Shown: positions 1-13,279 of the stretch, piece after piece
Layout: the number at the start of each line of letters is the position of its first letter
How positions within the stretch are numbered: the first letter of the stretch is position 1
NCBI GenBank assembly: GCA_964035795.1
Contig: OZ038320.1
Coordinates: 16,696,589 to 16,760,588, forward strand
Direction of reading: 5' to 3'
Origin: Pterobdella sp. o SKG-2022
Lineage: Eukaryota > Annelida > Clitellata > Hirudinida > Piscicolidae
Length of the DNA: 64,000 nucleotides
The notes under the pieces: generated by a model
What the model was told of the DNA's origin: nothing
The model's input: the letters and a program-made list of their open reading frames with translations, nothing else
Database searches by the model: none
Translations under genes and position numbers: made by a program

Positions 1-2590
1 CTTACAAATTAGTAGCTTATAATTTTCAATGTATTTCATATTCCTAAATATTGTTAATTATTTAAACTTTATTTCAAACGACCAAATATTTTTTTGAACT
101 TGCACCGCCAATAATACTTTAATGAATATAAAAAAAGAAATGAAGACGTTAAACAGCAATTTTGATAGCATTATTTATGGAATATTTTCAAGCACTAAAA
201 CTGTAAATAGGTTCCGATAACTAAAAAAGTCATTTTCTACTTAAAAATAATGAATAATTTCTTTTATATGGAATATCAACTATAAGACAAATTTTTTTTA
301 AAGATTAAAATAATTATTTTTTTGAAAAAAGTTTCTTCTACAAATGATTTGTCGAGTAAGCTAGTTTTGTTCGTATTCAGACCTTAAAAACATCTCAAAA
401 GGAACACGTCTTGAAGTTAGGGCACTTTTAAATCAGCCTCATTCACAATAAAAACAAATATACGTTAGTTTTTCAGTTGTTTTTTTTACGATTTAATTAC
501 TTTGATTAACATCTTTCCACATTTTTAAAGATTGCTCGGAGAGTGGTCTAGAATTGAGAGAGTTTTTGATTTATATCCTTTTTCGGGTGATTCACAAAAA
601 CAACTAACATTAATAAAAGGTTTTTATCAGCATCTCTGGCATAATTTATATTTTAACTTTAAAAATATAGTCGAAAAAAATAAAATTGATGAAGAAAAAA
701 TTGTCAAAAATTTTTTAAAACTAAATTTTTTTTTCTTAGTGTAAGAGAGTAATTCTCAAAACATGGAAGCTGGAAAATCCCGTTAAATTTATGTTATCCT
801 TGAATGCAATTTGATTGATTCCCCTTTGATGAGTAGCGTGTGTAGGCTTGCTCCTTTGTAGAGGGTGGCCATTTTCATTTTGAAGGGTGCCATGTTGCCT
901 ACATGTTTCATTACTTTGCTAAAACACTAAGATTACTAATGGAATTAATATCATTATTATACAAACTGGAAGTAATATTATTAGCGTTAGATAATTGTAG
1001 GAGTAGGTAATGGAATCAAATACCATTAGGATCATCCTGATAATCGTATCAACGTTTAGGCAATTTGGATCGCAGCCGTTTACTTAGAATTAGTCGTAAT
1101 TCTGTTTTCAACCAGTTAAACGTTACATTAAGGCTACGGAAAAGTTGATATTTTTTTGTGAATTTCCTCATTAGTCTCTAAAGAACAATATATACAAATT
1201 TCAGGCTTGCTTTTATTTTTTTCCACTGAAAAACCAGTCAATATCAAAACCAATAACTTCACAAATATGATAAAAAAATAAAAAACTCCTAACTTTTTTC
1301 AAATTAAAACTAAAAATTACTTACACTATGAATCATTATTGAAATATGTTCATTTATTTACGCGTCCCAAAAAAACGTTGCTGGCGGCTAATGGGTTAAT
1401 GCCATTCAACCCCTTCATAATCGTGAGCGTAAAGATTCGACCTTTTATTTGGTTATTTTAGCATAAAGTTTCAAGTTCATTTTTCAAACAAGTTCCAACA
1501 AAGAGCCACAATGGAAAACCTTATAACTCACTACAAGCGTCTTCTGATTTATCTCAAAAGTTGAGCTTATGAATATTCTTTAAATAACTTCAAGTCTAAA
1601 AACCTCGATTAGCCTTGTCTTTTCACTGCAAACACACGATACCAATGGTCTGTTATGTTTGGAGATATATCACTTATGATAGCTTGTGTTATGTTTTTCA
1701 AGAAATTCTTAACATTGTCTAACTTTGTTAACACCTCATGCTGTGAATTATTTGATAAATCTTTTTATGATAAAATAAATTGAAAAATCAATTTGGTTAC
1801 TTATTAAATAATTAAATATCGAAGGTTTTTTGTATTCAGTACAAAGTTCAATTGATACATCTCAAACAAACCGTATTGAACTGCTCTAATTAATGATATA
1901 AGCACTCAAATAATCAGTTCATTACCGCAGTATTTTTGAGGTTTTTAAAAAACCGAACAAAAACATTAGTTTCTTTCAGTAATTGAAAGTAAATAATTGA
2001 ACCCGTTTCAAATTTCACAAGCAAAACAAAGTTGTATATTCATTTATGTGTAACAACTTGTTAAGCATTTCTGCTTGATCAAGCATGTTGGAACGCACTA
2101 TCTCACTGAGTTTCTCTGTTGGTTTTCAAAAGAAAAAATAAATCAGATATAAAAAATTATTTTATGTACAAACAAATAGAAAAAACACTTTGTTTAAAAA
2201 AAACACGAAATTTTATCGAACAAAATGTTCAGAGAGCTTTTTTTATATTTGGATTTCGATCCATTGGTAATTGACTACATTGAAAGATGAATCAGAGGGC
2301 ATCGAGGTGACTAGGTGAAGGTCGCCAGGTATTACGGCTCCATGTTGATAAGTGACAAAGGAATCACTTTGAAACTTGAATCAAATATTATATTAACCTT
2401 TAGATCAAGTTTTGAGAATTATTCGATTATTAATAAAGTAAATCAAGTGCTAAAAATTATTCCATGTTCTTTTGTGAATATAATCTACATTCAAATCGAT
2501 CTTATCTTGGATTTATATTTCCATAAAGGTATTTGTTATGATCAACTTTTGTTAGCTTGTATGCATTACAACTTTATAAAATATTGAATA
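1..2590. other. A+T-rich region without supported genes
   Basis: No ORF here has a recognisable domain, signal peptide or credible splice-site context. Short frames at 532-744 and 2315-2587 look like chance ORFs in A+T-rich DNA. I see no RNA gene or clear repeat structure. Confidence 0.5.
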
Positions 2591-2591
2591 A

Positions 2592-2593
2592 AC

Positions 2594-2637
<44 letters not shown>

Positions 2638-2638
2638 T
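2592..2638. repeat. (AAT)n microsatellite, 3' tail of LINE A
   Basis: About 15 AAT/TAA units run directly up to the 3' end of the minus-strand LINE A. On the element's strand this is an (ATT)n tail, as expected for non-LTR elements that end in short tandem repeats. Confidence 0.8.
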
Positions 2639-2962
2639 CCTCATCGAGTTGCTCTAGTCGTATAGTTGACTGAGTTTCTCTTGGGTAACTCTCTTCACAA
2701 TTCTTCTCCATGAACATTTCTGTTGGGCAAGAAGAAAAATGGTTTCAAAATCTTTTGAGTTTTCGAGTTTCATTTTTGGGATAAATTTGACATCTTCTTT
2801 TAATGTCTGTGGTAGAATTATTAGAGGTCTGCCTAGGAATTTTCTTTATTTGATGTGGCATAGTACTGCTTCATAGCCTGGAATGCTGGCGTATCAGGTC
2901 TTCTTAGGATATGTCCCAATATCCTCCATCTTGCACCAGCAATTTCAACTGAAAGGGGTATG

Positions 2963-3199
2963 CTATTCGTTTTTTTTGTATAGTTCTTTGTTGCTGATTC
3001 TATTGGGATAGTAGATACTGATCACTCTCTTAAGCTGTTTGGGGTAGAATGCATCAATCTTAGCTTCTATATTTTTGTTGACTGCCCATGCTGAAGAGTT
3101 GTAGATGAGAACTGGTTTAACATAGGAATTGTACACTCTTACTTTTTTGCTTATTTTTAGCTTTTTCCCTTTCATGTATATTTTCCATAATTTACTCAT
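2963..3199 (-). pseudogene. LINE A C-terminal fragment
   Basis: A 78-residue frame with YNSYVKPVLIYN and AFYPKQLKRVISIYYPNRI, matching the region after the RT domain in LINEs of this type. Collinear with the endonuclease and RT fragments on the minus strand, so part of the same insertion. Confidence 0.8.
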
Positions 3200-3447
3200 C
3201 GCAGTTTGGGCAAGTTGTTTTCTCCTCTGAATATCTTTTTTGGCATCAAGGAAGGAGCCTAGTTTTTTGCTCGTTTTCCAGGCCTCATCTGATTTTTATA
3301 TTTTGATGAGTTCCGTCTTGTCAGTATTGACTTTGAGGTTCCAGTTCGAGAACTCATTTTTCAGTTTGCTTTCTAGGTTAATTAGTTGCTGTTTGTCTCT
3401 ACCAATGAAATCTAGATCGTCAGCATATCCTACCATTTTTGCTGGTG

Positions 3448-4425
3448 TCAATGGTTGTGTAGCTGTGACCTAGCTTTATATGGATGGTTTGTTACTCTAG
3501 AATTGAAAGTGCGCAGTGCTGCTTCTAAGTAAATTTTGAAGAGAATGGGTGAGAGTCCATCTTCTTGAGAGATCCCTATGTTAGTTTCGAAAGAGGCTTG
3601 TGTGCTTTTGCCATTCCATTTTACCTTCAAACAAGTGTTTGTTAATGGCTTTCTGATCATCATTATTTCATCATTGTTCAGAATTTTTTCAAGAACATTT
3701 ATTAGAAGGGGTCTGTTCACAGTATCAAAGGCTTGGCTCAGGTCGATACCAAGGATATAGTACTCTTCATCCTTGTACGTCAGAGCTTTAGCTATATCCC
3801 ATTTATGAGACCAGACTATGTCTGTTGTGTTTCTTCTATTTCTGAATCCACTTTGATAAGAACCGATGTATTCTTCCGTTTTGTTGCGTATACGATTCAT
3901 AGTAATGTTCGATAATATTTTTCGGATACTATTCAGTAGAGAGATAGGTCTTAAGCTTGTAAGTTGTCCTTTCGGTTTACCTTGTTTTTGTACAGTGACT
4001 AATATTTCACTACCAATAAAACTATCTTCTTGAATTTTATTTTTTACTATTAAGTTTAATATTCTTGATACTTCTTTTATTTGTTTTTCTCCACTATATT
4101 TTATCATTTCGGGTGGGATCTCATCTGGACCTTTAGCTTTATTATTATTTAGTTTACTTATAGCTAGCTTAACTTCATTAAAACTTATTGGGTCATTGAG
4201 AGATTGTTGCAACATTGGATTTTGGTTGTGGTTAGGTAGTTTATAAAATTTGTTGTGGTAGAACTGTTTGACTTTTATGTCAGCTTTAGTTTCGTTAAGG
4301 ATTTTTTTATTCTCTTGATCATTAAGAAATAATTTATCTGGAACTTTCCTATAGATGAATTTCGTGGCTTGAAAAGTTTGTTTATCATCTCTGGACTTTT
4401 CAATAAGCTGTAATTGCTTTTCCAA
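3448..4425 (-). pseudogene. LINE A reverse transcriptase fragment
   Basis: A 325-residue frame covering the front half of an RT domain: LRPISLLNSIRKIL, YQSGFRNRRNT, a DLSQAFDTVN block (catalytic motif A, FD) and ISQEDGLSPILF (the usual PQG-D-LSP motif, degraded). The frame breaks just before the YADD motif, which is present in another frame at 3427-3416. Non-functional retrotransposon remnant. Confidence 0.85.
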
Positions 4426-4983
4426 GCTTTTTTGCAGTTTTCTTATTTAAAGAAGAATTTTATTTTTTTCACTTTTCTACTTTGCTTTATTAATTGTATT
4501 GTTTGTGGTGTTTATTTTTATTCTAATCTCTATTTTGCATTTTAGAGAGATGTTGTATTTCATTGTTGAATTCATATCCTTTCTTTATCGTTTTTCTCAT
4601 GCCTACTCTTTCTATAGCTGATTGTTTCATTATATTTTTTAGAGAATCCCAAGTGATCCTTTCAGTATTATTAATTTTAGATTCAATTTGGTTTTTATAT
4701 TCTGCTTCTTTTTTTTTAAGCATTTCATAATTGATTTCTTTTTTTGAATTGTTCTTTTTTGTCATCTCTTTCCAATTTGGGTACATTTTTTGAAATTTAT
4801 TTTACAAATAACAATTTTATGGTCAGAGTTGAGTTCTGTTCCACCATAGGCTCTTGAGTTATTAATGATAGCTCTGTGATTATATTTGCAGATTACATAG
4901 TCTATTTTGTTATATATTTTTGTAATATCATTATTGTTGTTCTTTCTGTAACCTGTCCAAGTTGTTATGTGTCTAGCAGGGTG

Positions 4984-5577
4984 TTAGAACAGGGTATTAG
5001 TAATAATGAGATCATGAAATTGACAGAAATTTATAAGTCTTGAGCCATTCTCATTACGAATACCTCTGGAATATTGTCTTGAGCATTTTTCATCATGATA
5101 TATCTTTTTTCCTACTTTTGCATTGAAGTCACCTTCAATAAAAATCATGATGCTGTATTTGGTTTCTTCAACAATTTTGTGGAGGCTGCAGTAAAACTCT
5201 TCTGCTTTTGTTTTATCTTTTTTGGTGATGAGACTATGAGGTGAGTAGGTTTTGATGATGGTAATGATACCAGGTTTGGTTTTTAATTGTAGAACGCAAA
5301 TCCTTTCTGAGACTTTCCAAATTCTGTGAAGTAAGGGTTCAAGCTCTTTTTTGATGGCAAATCCCATTCCATGATGTATATTTTGTGGATTCAAAAATTT
5401 GAGATTGATTCCATTTATTGTTTCTTCCATATAGTTCGATTTTGTTTCTTGAAGGCAGCATACGGAAATTTTGTACTTGCCGATGTCCGATGCAAGTTGC
5501 CATCTTCTTAGTTTCGAACTACAGCCTTGAAGGTTGAAAGTTCCCACAGAAAAGTTTTCAAGAGAGTTAATAGACAT
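4984..5577 (-). pseudogene. LINE A endonuclease domain fragment
   Basis: A 197-residue frame with the exonuclease/endonuclease/phosphatase fold motifs: FNLQG near the start, CLQETK around residue 41, and EGDFNAKVG around residue 147 (the GDFN motif). It ends at a premature stop just after IITNTLF, and homologous coding continues downstream in the same element. This domain nicks target DNA in target-primed reverse transcription. It is not a host gene. Confidence 0.85.
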
Positions 5578-5600
5578 TTATAAGATAATATAAATTATTT

Positions 5601-8600
5601 TCTTACACCGGGACGTCAACACCGAAACCAAAGTTGAATAAACTATCGACTATAAATATCGAGGCAAAACTAATCTATGCATTCTTATAAGCAATTACAT
5701 AAATTTGAAGGTATATCAATATTCATATTTTTATTAATAATAATAAATTAAGCAATATATGATAAAAAGCATCAACATTCAACAACTTTATTATCAATAA
5801 TATGACATATATGACTTCATTATCAGTTATATGGGACCATTAAGGGAACATCGGTAGTTATATGGTTATTATAAACATTCCAATGTTTATGTTGTTCATT
5901 ATAAATATATTATGCTGTAATCTTCATAAGTTTAAAGTATGTTCTCTCAGAGTATTTTTGATTTTGTATTCTTCGTAATGAGGAAATTTTAGATACATTC
6001 ATTGTTTCAACAAAACTGAAATTTCCGATTAGCGCAACCTTAACATGGCTTGGAGTTTATACTCATTATAAGCTTATACAATAATTTTTTCGAGCTACAG
6101 TAAAGTAAGGAAACTCATGACACTAACAGTTTTTAGTAAAATATTTGAAAATATTTATTTGATAACGAAATGCTTCGTATTTTTATAAAAACTATTCAAT
6201 TTTGTGAATCTTTTTATATACCTTAAACTTGTAATGAAGTTTTCACTGATAATAATATTAATTTTGTCAATAATGAAGTTATTCCATTTTTCGCTAATTC
6301 ATTCATGTTTTATAGTATTCCTTTATTTATTTTAGTATTGATTCATTCATTGTACTAAGCTTTATATATTCTAATATTGATTATTATTATTATAATGAAT
6401 TACTCATAATAATGTTATTTATTAAATGTTTATTTATTTGTTCATTTCATTTTCATTTATTTAAAACATTATTGTAATTAAAAATCATTTTTCCGTAATA
6501 AATCTTTTCATGAATTTATGCATACGCCCAATTTAACTCTAACTCTCCCAAAGACCGCAATGTTTTGTGAAATGGTTAACATTTTAAAAACCTATTCATA
6601 TACATACCATCATTTTACTTTTAAGCCCATTTGAAAATATTTTGATGTTGATATAATCTCAATTAACAATCACTATGATTTTAACCTTTTCAGTTTTTAT
6701 TATACAACTGTCTTAGTAAATTATAAATGAGACATAATTTTAATGAGAACAATAGTGATTGCCTTTGTCATTACAATCACCTTGTTTGTATTGGTGCCTG
6801 TCAACTGTGATCGTTTCATTTCCGCCTTCATTAGGACTCAGTCGTTTGTTGGAAATAACCTTGTAAAATCATTTTATGGGATAATGTTTGTCAAGTTTTA
6901 TCAAATTTTGATACATTTTCTGACTGAAAAATGCTTAAATGGAATAAACTATGGCTTTCTCACAACAAAATTTTACTTGTGTGACTTGAAAACTCGTGAA
7001 GTTTATGCCATAATACTCCATAAACTTCAAGAGTTTGTATTTATTAAAACTTTTTCAACTGTATTTTATAATGTTATAATCATCACGAAAACTGCAGATT
7101 GAAAGTAGCCACAAAACAGACCAAAGGCAAAAAAAAATTTTTGAGAATAAGTGTTACATAAATTCTAGCAGAAACTATGAAATAATTTTAGAATTCTCAG
7201 CCAACCCATGTCTGTTTAGTACTACTTCGATTTTTTTGTACTCATGCATCAAGAATGAGATAAAAATGTACATATTCATTATTTTTAAGAACGAATGTTT
7301 AAATGTTAAAGATGAATTTTTTAACTGTTTTTTTTTTAAATTTTTTTTAAAACGTTAAAATGAGACAATATTTTGATTGACTTATTCTTTCGAAGAATTT
7401 TTAACAATTTCATCTATCTTTAACTAACGCTTATAATCAAGTTCAACTTAACAAAAAATAGTTTTTTACAAATCTATCTAAAAACATTTTCATTTTCAAG
7501 TTCATAAAATTAAACAAATGGCATTTAAACTGGTCAGATCTTGGGAAAGTTGTGGTTGAACCATGTGATGTTGACAGCCTCAGATAAGTGCTTCCTGTAC
7601 CAAAAAAGTTTCTGATGCCGTTATCTGTTAATTTCATGAGGTTATATAAAGAGTTTTTAATTGTATTTCCATGCCACAGTGTTCAATAGATACAGTGATA
7701 AATTGGCTATAATATTAAGTATCCCTTACAACAATTTAATGAAAATTACATGTATATGTGTATTATTTTATTATCAAATTTTTATATTAGTGATTTAATC
7801 CAGGTAATTGGAAGTTGGCAAATATCTATGTTTAGCAGTTGTATGCACAAGGCTCGTGTTTCCGGCCTTGGATTTTGTTCTCGAATATTAAATTAAATTA
7901 AGTTGTTTGTAACATGAGGATGTTTACAATAAAATTATTATTTTCAGTTTGTATCTATAAAACACCAAAATTGACTGGTTTTATAAATAACTGTCATTGA
8001 ATTCAGTTTTTATTATGAATAAAAGTCATTGAAAGTATTGATATTAACTTCCAACGGGAAAAAAATCTAAATTTCTTATACTATTTCTTATGTTACTATA
8101 ACAAGAGCTTTCCTTTTAATACACCATTTTAAACACATCTATATTTGGTTTTACTGGACTACCCCGTTCAAAAGAATGACAACAGATTTATTCACATGAC
8201 CTATTAGCCTCTGAACCACGCAAGTCATAAGCACTGTCGACAGCAAAACAGCCGCTGCATAGTTTTGGCGTTGAGACTGAATTAAACAAAAGAAAGTAAA
8301 GAAATGAAAAGTTTAGGTTTAAAACTGGTTTTTGATATTATAGAAAAATTGAATAAATATATGAAAGAAATGTTATGAGTGAGATGCAGTGGCTGTATTA
8401 TGTTTCCATGGCATTATAGACAAGTTTATCGTGTCAATGGCTCAAATTCAGGTCAATTGAAGGTCGTAATAATATGCCGTTTTTGTTTGTTTTCAGATCT
8501 GGTTTTTTATTTTTTTTATTTTTTTTGATGTGATGTTACAGTCCGATAAAATTCTTTGCTGGTTCGAAATTTTTCAATATATATTTTCGAGAATTACACA

Positions 8601-9980
8601 AAAAATATTCAAGATGACAGTGTACAAGAATGAAAAAAATTGATTTTTTATTTAATTTATAAATTAATAAAAATTTATTTTTGAATGAATTTCCTCAATC
8701 GAATGTCCGTTTTTATATCAGCGGTTACTCACATATTGACATTATTACTTGTTGTATATGACGTATGGATCCTCTCAAGCGCCATAGAAAACAACAACAT
8801 TTTGCTTTGACCATATATCAAAACGGCTGTACCATCGAAACTCTTATTTTTCGTGAGCTATCACAAAAACCATTCTAGAAAAGAAAGGCTGAGCTCTAGG
8901 GTAGTGAAGAATACTGCGCTGTTCTTAACAATTCAAGGCATAACGTTCTAGTAATTGATAAATATTTTGAAACATGCTGTGAATATTCAAAAAATTTGAG
9001 CACTAAGTAGATGCATTTGAAGCAAAAACAAGTTTTTTAGTCTTCGAGTGGTATGAGGTGTTAAGTACTGACGCTTCATAAGAAACTGCTGCATGTTGAA
9101 GGTGTTAAATGGTAGGATCGACAAGAGTTGGAGGTGCAAGAGGGCAATGCGAAGTGGATCCAAAAAATTACACAATTTTAAAATAATATTTAGGCTGAAA
9201 GAATAAAAGAAAAAAATTAGTGTTTTCAAACACACCATTTCTAGCGTGTGATGATAGAACAACTAGAAACAAAATAACTTGTGCACAAAAAGTGTTAGTC
9301 ACAAACTAACTATACAATAAGTTTTCTTTCAATATGAACTGATTTTGCACCCTGATGGTTCGTTAGTTTTTTAGCTCAACCCCACTCTTTCTTAATAGCT
9401 CAACTTTTTAACTAATTGAAACGAGTTTTTTTCTTGCAAAATTCGAAAACTCATATGAGAGGGTCAATAACGAGTTATGATTAGAAATTCGTGTTGAAAT
9501 GTATGTGGATTATTGAAGGTTTCGGGTTTCCAAAGATTTCTTATGATGCTATCATAGCAAAAATAACACCACTACGTTTTGTTTATATTTATGTAAGCGA
9601 TCCTGTGAGATTCAATCAAATAATGTTTTCCAATAAGAATTTCTACTGAAATTGAGTCATTCGGTACAAATATAATACAATTTAAAATTTTTGGTTTTTT
9701 GTGGAAACAATTGGAAAATCTTAGGTAAAATTCAGATTTATATGTTTTTAATTAAATTTATCTTTATTTTTTAAAATAGTTCATTTTTGTTCACTTTTAG
9801 TATTGTTAAACTGAAAAGTCCTAAAAAAATTTCAAAATCGGGTTTTCTATATATTCTGTACGCTTTAAGATTCAACTATATTTTTTACATATCAGAAGTA
9901 ATTTAAAAATATAGAAGTTGTAACAAGTAACGCCGATCATATACACCTTACAATCATATAACAAATAGACGACGCGCAGG
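5601..9980. other. A+T-rich intergenic DNA
   Basis: No gene I can support apart from the low-confidence secreted ORF at 6743-7102. Poly(T)/poly(A) runs are common. The stretch 8150-8290 is somewhat less A+T rich than its surroundings, but I could not recognise it. Confidence 0.4.
6743..7102 (+). CDS. Candidate small secreted protein or first exon (uncertain)
   Basis: A 119-codon frame that opens with a textbook signal-peptide profile: MRT, a hydrophobic core (IVIAFVITITLFVLV) and a possible cleavage site after PVNC. A TTATAAAT element lies about 25 bp upstream. Codons after about residue 40 look like ordinary A+T-rich DNA, so this may be a first exon ending near a GTAAAA at about 6867, or a chance ORF. 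I recognise no family. It lies 6.3 kb upstream of the beta-lactamase-like gene on the same strand and is not needed for that gene's reconstruction. Confidence 0.2.
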   Translation: MRTIVIAFVITITLFVLVPVNCDRFISAFIRTQSFVGNNLVKSFYGIMFVKFYQILIHFLTEKCLNGINYGFLTTKFYLCDLKTREVYAIILHKLQEFVFIKTFSTVFYNVIIITKTAD

Positions 9981-9982
9981 AG

Positions 9983-10063
9983 TATATAAGAAGGGGCCAT
10001 GATAGAGAGTTAGTCATTTTGCAAAGTTGTGAGGATAAGACGTAAAATTCTGTCTATCAAAAG
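9983..10063 (+). promoter_or_regulatory. Candidate TATA promoter with 5' noncoding exon
   Basis: TATATAAG at 9983-9990 lies about 33 bp upstream of an initiator-like TAGTCATTTT (putative +1 at A10016). A short stretch then ends in AAAAG/GTATTT (10063/10064), which fits a 5' splice site of a noncoding first exon. The surroundings are locally less A+T rich. The nearest downstream plus-strand coding exon is exon 1 of the beta-lactamase-like gene at 13095, so this could be its promoter. No transcript evidence; inference only. Confidence 0.35.
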
Positions 10064-11253
10064 GTATTTTCTAAGATTTTTCCAAAGTTGATTTTGTCAA
10101 AATTAGTCTCATGTTTTTGAAGTTATTTTGTTATATAAAACTATTTAGAAACTTAAGGAGCGCAAAAATTTTAGCTTAGATTGGTGCAATCTACGTCAAT
10201 GCCATAATGAGTTTCATTAACAAGCATGTTGGTTAAAAATCAAATCAAAAAAATAAAGTGAAATAAATTTTTAAGTTTGTTTAACAAATTGGTTTGAAAA
10301 TTATTTTATGTCATTTACAACTGATAAAATCACATAAATACATAGTATTAATAACCTTTAAATGTTATTAATTGACTAATTAGTTGAGTTACCTTCATGA
10401 TAAACATTACTTAATTGCCGTCACTTAGTTTATGTTGTTTTGCTGAGTTTTTATAGTTCTTAAATGAACAGCTTAACTTGACTTTTACCGCAATTTTTAA
10501 AGGTAAAATATGAAAATGTTATTTTAGCAGGTTTAGGTGGATCTAATTCACAAAAATTTATTGAAGCAATTAAATTCTTTTGATTGTTTCAATGCATGTT
10601 TTAAATCATACTACAAATAAACTGGATGCTTTTCAAGACATATGTAATGTGTTTTCATTTTGATGAGTTGAAATAATGCAAAACTCCCCCACTGATGTAA
10701 AATTGGTTTTTCAAAAAACATGTGACTTTGTTCAAAACTTGTTCACAATTACGAGAATGAAGAGTTAAAGGGATGCGTAACTACTTGTAACTTTACAATT
10801 GCTACCGAGTAGATTGATAATCCGTATGAGTTCTTACAAGATAGTGCATGATTGAATCGCAAATAATTATTGATAATAAATATAAGCATTAACTATTTGT
10901 TGAATATACCATTTTCACTTTGATAAAATGAGATTGTAAAAAGATATTAAAACCTTTTTTTTACCTCATTTTCAGTTAATAAATATCGAGATAACCTTTT
11001 ATCTTTTATAAATATTTCTCTTGATTTATTGTTTTTATTTCTGCCAGTTTTATAAATTATCTTGATAAATTGCTTATTTTATTTTTGTTCCAAAATGAAG
11101 ACAAGTTTAATCCTCTATAATGACAAAGTGCAATCTCACAAAAACATTTCTCAATCTTTCGCTAAGTTTCCGTTATACCTTCCAATTCTATTTTTATAAA
11201 ATACCCTAGAATAAGAACAAAGATAATAATAGATATTATAATTCATCATAAAT

Positions 11254-11313
11254 ATTATTATTATGATTATTGTTGTTGTTGTTGTTGTTTTTGTTATTAT
11301 TATTGTTATTATC
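11254..11313. repeat. (ATT)n/(TTG)n compound microsatellite
   Basis: Irregular run of ATT, TTG and TTA trinucleotides. The overlapping minus-strand ORF rich in Thr and Ile is just this repeat read as protein. Confidence 0.7.
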
Positions 11314-13094
11314 CCTTTCCTATTCAAATTGAACGAGAAGAATTTTATAAAAAATCTTTCATTCAGTTTTTTACTCAAGTCTTAGTTGATTATGAAGGCA
11401 AACAAATTTGAAGACGTAGTATTCAAAGATATTTTTACTTTCAAGAAAGTTACCGAAAGTTTTCATATAGGAATAGTTACAGTAAATTAACTGTTTTGGA
11501 TTGTGCCATATTATGCGTAGTCTAATTCTTAATTTATTAGCTGATCAGTTACATGAGCAATACTTCTGATCACCATCTCAATTATACTCCTTCATCTTAT
11601 TGCTCAATTGGTAAATCATTCTACCCTCTTCAATCCGTGTTGATTCTACGATCCACGCTTGCTCTAACTTGTGCTTCTCTCTCACGTTATGAAGCGCAAT
11701 GCAACTTTTATTTCACCTTACTTGATAATCTTGACAAACTTCATAATTTTATTTGTTATCTGATGATGATATAGTAAATATCGATAAACTTCATCGAAAT
11801 AAAAAAAATCAAATATTGACGTGTTTTTATGATTCACTTCATAATGTTACATTTATAACTAAATGCATGGTACTTCAAACATGAAGCTGAAATGTTCAGT
11901 CATTTTCTCAAGCATTCAATTTCATCAAGCCAAATACAATGAAAGTTATTTACAAAATGAGGCCTTAAGGTAATAACAAATAGAAAATACAAAAATTATA
12001 GAGTTTTATTAAAGTTCTAAGCTTCTCGATGTAAGTACGTCACCAGACCACACAGAATGGCGCCTAGATATATGAATCACATCGATATTAACTATAAAAG
12101 CTTAACTTTAATTTAATTGAACTAAAATAATTTCAAGTTAATATAATAATATATTTGAAGCTTGCTATGAGTGAAAGTACTAGAGTTTAAATGAAAGTCA
12201 TTTGTGTATCCGTTATGAAATGCTTAGTGACAACTCCTATGTAATTCTTTAAGCACGCTTATTCTTCTAACCTTCTTCATCAGATGTGGACGAGCAGGGG
12301 TTTTAGGTATAACGATATTAACTGGTTATATAAGATTTTCTATAGGGAACAAAGTATTTGTTTAAAAAATTAGAATTATATTAATTGTTTTTCAAACCGA
12401 ACTGATTAATTTAATCTTTATGGCAATTCTATTTCAACCTAATTGAACGCTGAAAAATGTCAAATTAGCTTTGTCCATGTAACTTGATTTGATTAATGGT
12501 TTATTAGAATATAAACCGTTTTAATTTATTCGACTTTCAAAACACCGTATGCATAATTTTGAAACATTTGATAAACGTACCTTCTCAGGTTTCCACGCAA
12601 CGAACCTTCCATGAAGCATTATCATGCCCTAGGAGACTTTTTAAATATCCTCCATTTGACTATTTGATGATACTTCAATAATTTTAGAGTGCTCAGTCAA
12701 CTCATCAAAGATATGAAATAGTGAAAGAACTATTTTAGAATCTAAAGACTGGTAAAATGATAAAGAATTGTATAAAGTAAATTAATTAAAAAGAGGATTA
12801 GTGGACCTTATGAAAGGCATTAGTTTGAAAACATAATTAACTTTTAAGAGGTTGTACACCTGAGTGAGATGCACAAGCTTAAAAACTTCAAGTAAATGAC
12901 TTGAAGAATAAAAAAATTTAATACACCTGTTGCATTATAAATTTATAAAATTTAATGTATAAATATTTATAAATATGAAAATTAAAAACTGAAGAAATAA
13001 AACCGTAGATCAAATGATAAAATAAAATAAATGATAAAAGATATAAAAGTGTACCTTAAAGTTCTAATAAAAATGTTACAAAAGATTCCTTGAT

Positions 13095-13279
13095 ATGCCG
13101 CCTTACATTCCCTGTATCATCTTCATCTGCTTCACCATACCGTCTACCGAAGCTTATACTGCTTATTTATCCTCATCTTCTTCTTCATTTTCTTCATCTT
13201 CATTGTGTGATAATGATCTTTTTTGCCAAACAAAATTTTTGGATTTGTACAAAAAGATCGAAGACCGTATGAGAAATTT
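13095..13279 (+). CDS. Beta-lactamase-like exon 1 (signal peptide)
   Basis: The start ATG is followed by a hydrophobic signal sequence (IPCIIFICFTIPSTEA), a Ser-rich stretch and an amphipathic LDLYKKIEDRM helix that precedes the catalytic domain in this family. Donor TTT/GTGAGT, phase 2. ATG 13095 is the only start that includes the signal peptide. Confidence 0.8.

Larger units (their letters stand above)
2639..5600 (-). mobile_element. LINE A: decayed non-LTR retrotransposon
   Basis: A near full-length minus-strand element with, in order, an apurinic-type endonuclease (5577-4984), a reverse transcriptase (4425-3448 and on in another frame) and a C-terminal region (3199-2963) containing YVKPVLIYN and KQLKRVISI, typical of the thumb/tail of this LINE class. 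The catalytic YADD survives at 3427-3416 (GYADDLDFIG) but lies out of frame with the upstream RT block. There is an in-frame stop after the endonuclease (about 4984) and further stops between 4900 and 4430. The 3' end meets an (ATT)n tail. The 5' end is set by the endonuclease ORF and could lie slightly upstream. Clade unassigned; the element looks dead. Confidence 0.85.

Noticed and set aside
11553..11774. Plus-strand 73-aa ORF
   Set aside because: Slightly less A+T rich than its surroundings but no signal, domain or splice context.
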